Shown: positions 12,281-16,557 of the stretch, one piece after another | Position numbering within the stretch: position 1 is the first letter of the stretch | Layout of the letters: each line of letters begins with the position of its first letter | Assembly (NCBI GenBank): GCA_910577045.1 | Contig: CAJTLB010000035.1 | Span: forward strand, 1 to 16,557 | DNA from: an uncultured Lachnospiraceae bacterium | GTDB lineage: Bacteria > Bacillota > Clostridia > Lachnospirales > Lachnospiraceae | DNA: 16,557 nt | Direction of reading: 5' to 3' | Program-made: the position numbers and the translations under genes | The notes under the pieces: model-generated | The model's input: the letters and a program-made list of their open reading frames with translations, nothing else | Database searches by the model: none | Told to the model about the DNA's origin: nothing

Positions 12281-12988
12281 ATGGGAGGAAGATATAGTTT
12301 TTTTATTGGTATCAATCAAAACATTATAGAGATTCCAGTAAATCCACAGGAATATACGATTTCTTATCCTACTGAAAATAAAATATATAATATCTTATCT
12401 ATTGGGGATGTGGTTTTGCCAGAATTACCATCTCTTATGGAAGTGGCATGGGATTCTTATTTTCCAGGGAATTCACAAGATGGTATGCTGATGGGCCATA
12501 CATGGAAGCAGCCTGAAAGGTATATTAAAATAATAAGAGAAGCTATGGAAAAGAAATATGTAGTGGATTTGGTAATTAGCCGTTATGAAGCAGATGGAAA
12601 CAAAATGTTTGATACCAATGTAAGTATGATTATACAAAATTTTGAAATTACAGAAAAGGGAGGAGAAATAGGGGATATTTATTATAAAATCTCCATGAAA
12701 GAGTATAGGGAATTTGCTCCCAAAATAATCCAGATAGGAAAAGGGGACAACCAGACTATTATACAGGAAGAAAAACAAAGGAAAACAGAATTAGTAGTGT
12801 GTGTAGGGGCAAAAGTAATTGCAAATGGGAAGTATTGGTATAGTTCTTATGGTGACAAGCCTTATGGCATAGCAAATAATAAGCAGACTACCATACAAAG
12901 AATTCTTTCTGATCCTTCAAGGGAGTACCCTATTTTAATAGGACAGCTAGGCTGGGTAAAAGAAGAACAGTTACAGGTGATAGCATGA
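12281..12988 (+). CDS. xkdP: XkdP-like baseplate hub protein with SH3-like C terminus
   Basis: 235 residues, with ATG 12281 after AGGAGGGTGCT. Residues 1-165 match the XkdP-type tail protein: FFIGINQNIIEIPVNPQEY, DVVLPELPSLMEVAWDSYFP, then KQPERYIKIIREAMEKK and DIYYKISMKEYREF. In PBSX and many relatives this part is followed by a LysM domain. Here residues about 172-235 instead read GAKVIANGKYWYSSYGDKPY, TTIQRIL and LIGQLGWVKEEQL, an SH3-like pattern seen in wall-binding modules. It probably sits at the tail tip and helps connect tape measure, hub and cell wall. The gene overlaps the next by 4 bases (ATGA). Confidence 0.82.
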   Translation: MGGRYSFFIGINQNIIEIPVNPQEYTISYPTENKIYNILSIGDVVLPELPSLMEVAWDSYFPGNSQDGMLMGHTWKQPERYIKIIREAMEKKYVVDLVISRYEADGNKMFDTNVSMIIQNFEITEKGGEIGDIYYKISMKEYREFAPKIIQIGKGDNQTIIQEEKQRKTELVVCVGAKVIANGKYWYSSYGDKPYGIANNKQTTIQRILSDPSREYPILIGQLGWVKEEQLQVIA

Positions 12989-13965
12989 ATCTAAATTTAT
13001 TTGTGTACAATATCCAAGAAAATTCTATGTATGATTATGCAGATATAACAGAAGAAATTACGGTTACTACGAATCGGAGTGGGAGCGCAGGGAAACTTCA
13101 GTTTACATATTTAAAAAGGGCACAAATACCAGTGAATATGACAGAGGGGGCAAAGGTGCAATTTTATGTGGATAGCCTGCCCGTTTTTGAGGGATATGTG
13201 TTTTCCATGGAACAAAATCGTTGGGGAAATGTATCCGTAACAGCATGGGATCAGATTCGTTATCTGCTTGGCAATGAAAGTTATTCTTTTATAGGGATGC
13301 AACTTGGTGAAATTATTACACAGATTGCGGTAGATAAGCAGCTAAAAACAGGTGAATTAGAAAGTACAGGTTATGCTATTCCTTATTTAACAAAAGAGGA
13401 TACCAAGTGTTTGGATATTATCGAGTATGCTTCTATGCTAACACAAAATAATACAGGCAAAGTATATACTTTTTATGACGAATTTGGGAAGCTTTCTTTA
13501 AAAGAAGCGGGGCATATGATAAGTGATTACATAATAGGAAATGGTAGTTTGTTGACAGAATATAAGTATAAGTCAGATATTGATTCAGAAACATATAATC
13601 AAATAAAGCTTGTAAAACCAAATAAAAAAACGGGGAAAGCAGATGTGTACTTATTTAAAGATAGCGAAAATATTAAAAAATGGGGAATTTTACAATTATA
13701 TGAAAAGGTAAATGAAAATTTGAATGAAGCACAAATAGAGCAACAAGGAAATACCATGATGGCTTATTATAACCGGGTGTTAAAAAGCATATCTGTAGAA
13801 GCGGTAGGAGTAACCGGAATACGGGCTGGCATGATGGTGTTATTTCAAGTTGCTGATATACCAGAATTAGAGAAAGGATATGTTCTTTTGCTGGATAAGG
13901 TGAACCATAAATATTCAAAAGAAGGGCATAACATGACATTGGATGCGAAAATTTTATTGATATAA
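12985..13965 (+). CDS. xkdQ: Baseplate hub protein, XkdQ / gpD-like
   Basis: 326 residues, with ATG 12985 overlapping the previous stop. The sequence follows the XkdQ/late-control-D layout: an N-terminal beta domain (SGSAGKLQFTYLKRAQIPVN; GAKVQFYVDSLPVFEGYVFS), a linker, a helical insert (LGEIITQIAVDKQLKTGELE), a second beta domain (TYNQIKLVKPNKKTGKADVY), and a C-terminal strand set ending GHNMTLDAKILL. Trimers of such proteins form the hub that holds the spike and plug the tube. No murein hydrolase motif is present, so wall degradation would need another protein. Confidence 0.87.
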   Translation: MNLNLFVYNIQENSMYDYADITEEITVTTNRSGSAGKLQFTYLKRAQIPVNMTEGAKVQFYVDSLPVFEGYVFSMEQNRWGNVSVTAWDQIRYLLGNESYSFIGMQLGEIITQIAVDKQLKTGELESTGYAIPYLTKEDTKCLDIIEYASMLTQNNTGKVYTFYDEFGKLSLKEAGHMISDYIIGNGSLLTEYKYKSDIDSETYNQIKLVKPNKKTGKADVYLFKDSENIKKWGILQLYEKVNENLNEAQIEQQGNTMMAYYNRVLKSISVEAVGVTGIRAGMMVLFQVADIPELEKGYVLLLDKVNHKYSKEGHNMTLDAKILLI

Positions 13966-13980
13966 GAAAGGAAAAGAAAG

Positions 13981-14283
13981 GTGGAGTTTATAGATGCAAT
14001 ACAAGGGGTAGTAGCAGATTGTGTAAAAGGAATGGATATATTAGATGTGGGATATGCAACCGTTGTTAGTGTATCACCACTGATTATCCAAACACAAGCA
14101 ACCCAGACAAAAATTAGGGAACCTGTTGTGGTTCCTACCAATTTGGTAAAGTTCCGTGATGAGGTTTGTCCATGTTGCGGAGAAAAAATTGTGATTAACC
14201 CAGGCCTTAAAGCAGGGGATAAAATTTTATATTTAAAAGCAAATGCAGGGCAAAATTATATTGTTTTAACGAAAGTAGAGTGA
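13981..14283 (+). CDS. xkdR: XkdR-like (DUF2577) baseplate protein with Cys cluster
   Basis: 100 residues, starting at GTG 13981 after AAGGAAAAGAAAG; the first internal ATG (14032) would remove a conserved region. The core GYATVVSVSPLIIQTQATQT, the segment PTNLVKFRD and the ending KAGDKILYLKANAGQNYIVL fit DUF2577 proteins of PBSX-like clusters, small OB-like proteins of the spike/baseplate region. An unusual feature is CPCCGEK at residues about 61-67, three cysteines in four positions, in what should be a surface loop. A metal or disulfide role is possible but only inferred. The last base region overlaps the next gene (TGATG). Confidence 0.82.
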   Translation: MEFIDAIQGVVADCVKGMDILDVGYATVVSVSPLIIQTQATQTKIREPVVVPTNLVKFRDEVCPCCGEKIVINPGLKAGDKILYLKANAGQNYIVLTKVE

Positions 14284-14690
14284 TGGAAATGGCTACACTA
14301 CCAGAATCATCTGGCTTTTATGGTTATCAGGCAGAAATGGCGGATTATCCAACAGAAACATTCCTTGTCGATCCAGCAACACATAGAATGATAGGCGTAC
14401 AAGGCGGGCAGGAAGCGATGCGGCAGATGGTAGAAATTACTTTAAATATAGAAAGATATAAGTACCAAATCTATTCCCCTAATGCAGGTGTGCAGCTTCA
14501 AGAATTAATAGGGCAAAGACCAGAATATGTAACAAGTATGTTAAAACGTAGAATTACAGATGCGTTACTGGTAGATAGAAGAATCCTTTCTGTCCATGAT
14601 TTTCAGTTCTCTATCCAGTTTGGGCAGGTACATTGTAGTTTTCAAGTTTTAACTGTGTACGGAGAGGTAGAAGGGGAGGTAACAATTTGA
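14283..14690 (+). CDS. xkdS: XkdS-like (DUF2634) baseplate wedge protein, gp25-like
   Basis: About 135 residues. ATG 14283 overlaps the previous stop as TGATG, favouring reinitiation; ATG 14289 is an alternative, and neither has a strong ribosome site. The layout matches DUF2634: FLVDPATHRMIGVQGGQEAM near the N terminus, ITLNIERYKYQIYSPNAGVQ, the helix EYVTSMLKRRITDALLVDRR, and the final beta hairpin FGQVHCSFQVLTVYGEVEGE. It corresponds to T4 gp25, the wedge component that starts sheath assembly on the baseplate. The next gene begins inside its stop codon. Confidence 0.87.
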   Translation: MEMATLPESSGFYGYQAEMADYPTETFLVDPATHRMIGVQGGQEAMRQMVEITLNIERYKYQIYSPNAGVQLQELIGQRPEYVTSMLKRRITDALLVDRRILSVHDFQFSIQFGQVHCSFQVLTVYGEVEGEVTI

Positions 14691-15820
14691 TTGATTTTAG
14701 TAAGAAAACGTATAAAAATATCTTAGCGGAACAGTTGAAGCAAGTTCCAGAAGAATTTGATAAAAGGGAAAAATCCATCATACAAACGGCATTAGGGCCG
14801 GAAAGCTGGTATTTAGAGGGCTTCTACCTTGATCTGGATAATATACAAAAAAATGCCCATGCAAGGACTGCAAAGGGAAACAGTTTAGACCTAAAGGCGG
14901 AAGAGAGAGGGATTTATCGTAAAAAAGCTACTTGTGCCATAAAGAAAGGAATTTTTAATATGCCAGTTCCAATTGGCACCCGTTTTTCTACTGCTTCACA
15001 GCCTAGGCTGGTTTATTATGTTACAGAGTGGTTTGGGAAGGTAGAGGAGGGCTATGAATATCAAATGAAATGTGAGGAGGCTGGTGAACAAGGAAATAGT
15101 TATTCAGGGCCTCTACTTGCCATTGATTATGTGAATGGTCTGGAATCGGCAGTATTAACTTCTTTGCTTTTTAATGGAACCGAAGAGGAAAGCGATGATG
15201 CTTTGCGTGAAAGGTATTTTGAATCTTTAAAAGTACCACCTTTCGCGGGGAATATAGCAGCATATCGGAGTGAAATATTGGCAATTGACGGGGTTGGGGC
15301 AGTACAAGTGTATCCTGCATGGCAAGGAGGAGGGACAGTACTTTGTAGTATTCTTGCTGCGGATTTTAATGTAGCGGAATCGGAATTAATAAGAACCGTG
15401 CAAGAGATCATTTGCCCAGCAGAAATAGGGGGTATGGCTCCATCTGCAAACGGGTATGGTATAGCCCCGATTGGTGCAGCAGTTACCATCACTACTGCTA
15501 CAGAATATAGTTTAGATATATCTATGGAAATTCAGATGGAAAGTGGCAAGGCAGTTGATTATCAGGAACAGATTAGGGATAAGATAGAAGCATATCTTTT
15601 TACTGTCAGAAAACAATGGGGGAAGTCAGTAGGGACAAGAAAAGTAGAATATAGCATGATGGTATATATTGCTAGGATTATCTATGAGATTTTAACAATA
15701 CAAGGCATTATTAATGTAACAAAAGTTACCATAAACGGAGAAGCAGAGGATATGGTCTGTATTGAAAATGTAAATGTACAACAGATTCCAGTATTAGGGC
15801 AGGTGGTGGTTCGTGGTTAA
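14687..15820 (+). CDS. xkdT: Baseplate J-like wedge protein, XkdT-like
   Basis: 377 residues. The start is TTG 14687, supported by AAGGGGAGGT seven bases before it and by the frame overlap with the previous stop. N-terminal features agree with baseplate J: REKSIIQTALGPESWYLEGF, RTAKGNSLDLKAEERGIYRK, then IGTRFS. The central domain has GTEEESDDALRERYFESLKV, PPFAGNIAAYRSEILAIDGV and GAVQVYPAWQGGGTV. The C-terminal half carries ISMEIQMESGKAVDYQEQIR and ends in a beta set. Members form the wedge arms of the baseplate (T4 gp6, P2 gpJ). Order after the gp25-like gene is the standard one. Confidence 0.92.
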   Translation: MIDFSKKTYKNILAEQLKQVPEEFDKREKSIIQTALGPESWYLEGFYLDLDNIQKNAHARTAKGNSLDLKAEERGIYRKKATCAIKKGIFNMPVPIGTRFSTASQPRLVYYVTEWFGKVEEGYEYQMKCEEAGEQGNSYSGPLLAIDYVNGLESAVLTSLLFNGTEEESDDALRERYFESLKVPPFAGNIAAYRSEILAIDGVGAVQVYPAWQGGGTVLCSILAADFNVAESELIRTVQEIICPAEIGGMAPSANGYGIAPIGAAVTITTATEYSLDISMEIQMESGKAVDYQEQIRDKIEAYLFTVRKQWGKSVGTRKVEYSMMVYIARIIYEILTIQGIINVTKVTINGEAEDMVCIENVNVQQIPVLGQVVVRG

Positions 15821-16557
15821 TCTATTGATGATGTTGCCAGAATGGTTTCAACAAATAGAAGAGTTTAAACAGATTATGGCGGTAGAAGGAAACATGCTGG
15901 AGAAGGTAGAAAAAAATATGGGGGAGGTATACCAGAACCATTTTATTAAAACAGCAGATAAAGAGATTATATCGGATTATGAAGGTTGGATGGAGATAAG
16001 GAATCAGGCAGGGGAATCTTTAGATTATAGAAGAGAACGAGTTTTACAAAAATTGAATACATTGCCACCCTTTACAATCTGGTTTTTAAGAAATCGTCTA
16101 AATGCAGTGCTAGGGGAAGATGGATATTTATTATGTGTAAATCCCACTGAATGTATGTTGGAGATTCGTATTATTTCGGATAGGCCAAGGGCTGTAGAAA
16201 TGGTCTTTGATCTAATGCGTGATATACTTCCAGCCCATTTATATCTTGCAATGATCCGGCAGTATATAGATTCTTATTTTGTAAAGATAAGAATGGAAAG
16301 TTTATTGACTTTTAAAGGGGAATTTTATCCCCGTTATAACCTGCCTTATCTTATGTATGATGGGACAGCACCCTATAATAAATATAAATATAATGGCTAT
16401 AAAACAGATTCCTTTGTGGACTTATATCCTACGAAGCTTTCTTATTCTATCCCACGTTTGTTTGTATATGATCACATTCCTAAAATAGGGTTACATGATA
16501 AAGCAAAGCAACAAATTAAAAATAAAGAAACAAAGATATTTTATCTATCAGAAACAA
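15813..16557 (+). CDS. xkdU: XkdU / YmfQ-like (DUF2313) baseplate protein, runs off the window
   Basis: A partial gene of at least 248 residues, with no stop before the window end. GTG 15813 is preferred, with AGGTGG before it and an 8-base overlap with the baseplate J gene; ATG 15828 or 15831 are alternatives. The first 190 residues fit DUF2313 proteins: LPEWFQQIEEFKQIM, SLDYRRERVLQKLNTLPPFT, WFLRNRLNAVLG, then MLEIRII and a helix ending LPAHLYLA. Past residue 165 a tyrosine-rich, possibly receptor-related extension (YNKYKYNGYKTDSFVD, YPTKLSYSIPRLFVYDHIPK) goes beyond the usual 190-200 residues of XkdU, so it may be a longer or fused form. The role is tail-tip/baseplate completion, linking wedge and fibres. 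Confidence 0.8.
   Translation, partial: MVNLLMMLPEWFQQIEEFKQIMAVEGNMLEKVEKNMGEVYQNHFIKTADKEIISDYEGWMEIRNQAGESLDYRRERVLQKLNTLPPFTIWFLRNRLNAVLGEDGYLLCVNPTECMLEIRIISDRPRAVEMVFDLMRDILPAHLYLAMIRQYIDSYFVKIRMESLLTFKGEFYPRYNLPYLMYDGTAPYNKYKYNGYKTDSFVDLYPTKLSYSIPRLFVYDHIPKIGLHDKAKQQIKNKETKIFYLSET

Noticed and set aside
1..16557. CRISPR array, tRNA, rRNA, insertion sequence or diversity-generating retroelement.
   Set aside because: I saw no regularly spaced repeats, no cloverleaf-type or rRNA sequence, no transposase other than the tyrosine recombinase, and no reverse transcriptase or template repeat.

Overview
The window is temperate-phage DNA from a low-GC Gram-positive host. Strong AGGAGG-type ribosome binding sites, AGA/ATA/TTA-rich codon use, PBSX-like tail genes and a Tn916-type integrase all suggest Clostridia. 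A Lachnospiraceae-like gut anaerobe is my inference, not something the sequence proves. Two blocks of different character meet at about position 4,200-4,260.

Block 1 (about 17-4,049) is a regulation and integration module. A short XRE repressor reads leftwards and ends in a clear terminator. Facing it is a Cro-like regulator behind a near-perfect sigma-70 promoter that carries repressor-type inverted repeats. A small conserved protein follows. Next comes a compact second circuit: a 43-residue ribbon-helix-helix (Arc/CopG-like) protein behind its own promoter, whose spacer is a perfect inverted repeat; then a 140-base structured leader in which a 12-bp hairpin hides the Shine-Dalgarno of a P22_AR_N-type antirepressor. 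This recalls the arc-ant region of phage P22 combined with C4-type antisense control of ant in phage P1. A small unknown protein and a tyrosine recombinase with all six catalytic residues close the block, ending in a terminator and an AT-rich stretch with short repeats that could be the attachment region.

Block 2 (about 4,246-16,557) is a gapless rightward late operon of a contractile-tailed phage. It begins with a 5'-truncated capsid-decoration gene and then runs: DUF2184 major capsid protein, small unknown, DUF4054-type adaptor, head-closure-like protein, HK97-gp10-like protein, tail terminator, a 59-residue protein, sheath (XkdK), tube (XkdM), tail chaperone (XkdN) with a -1 frameshift extension, tape measure, XkdP-, XkdQ-, XkdR-, XkdS- and XkdT-like hub and baseplate proteins, and an XkdU-like protein cut by the window end. 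Terminase, portal and protease are not present in the window.

The simplest reading is that the right end of an integrated element sits inside the decoration gene of a resident prophage, or that a deletion or recombination joined two phage segments there. Sequence left of position 1 would decide between these. The observations most worth follow-up are the structured antirepressor leader with the arc-like gene, the junction in the capsid gene, and the A AAA AAC frameshift site in the tail chaperone gene.
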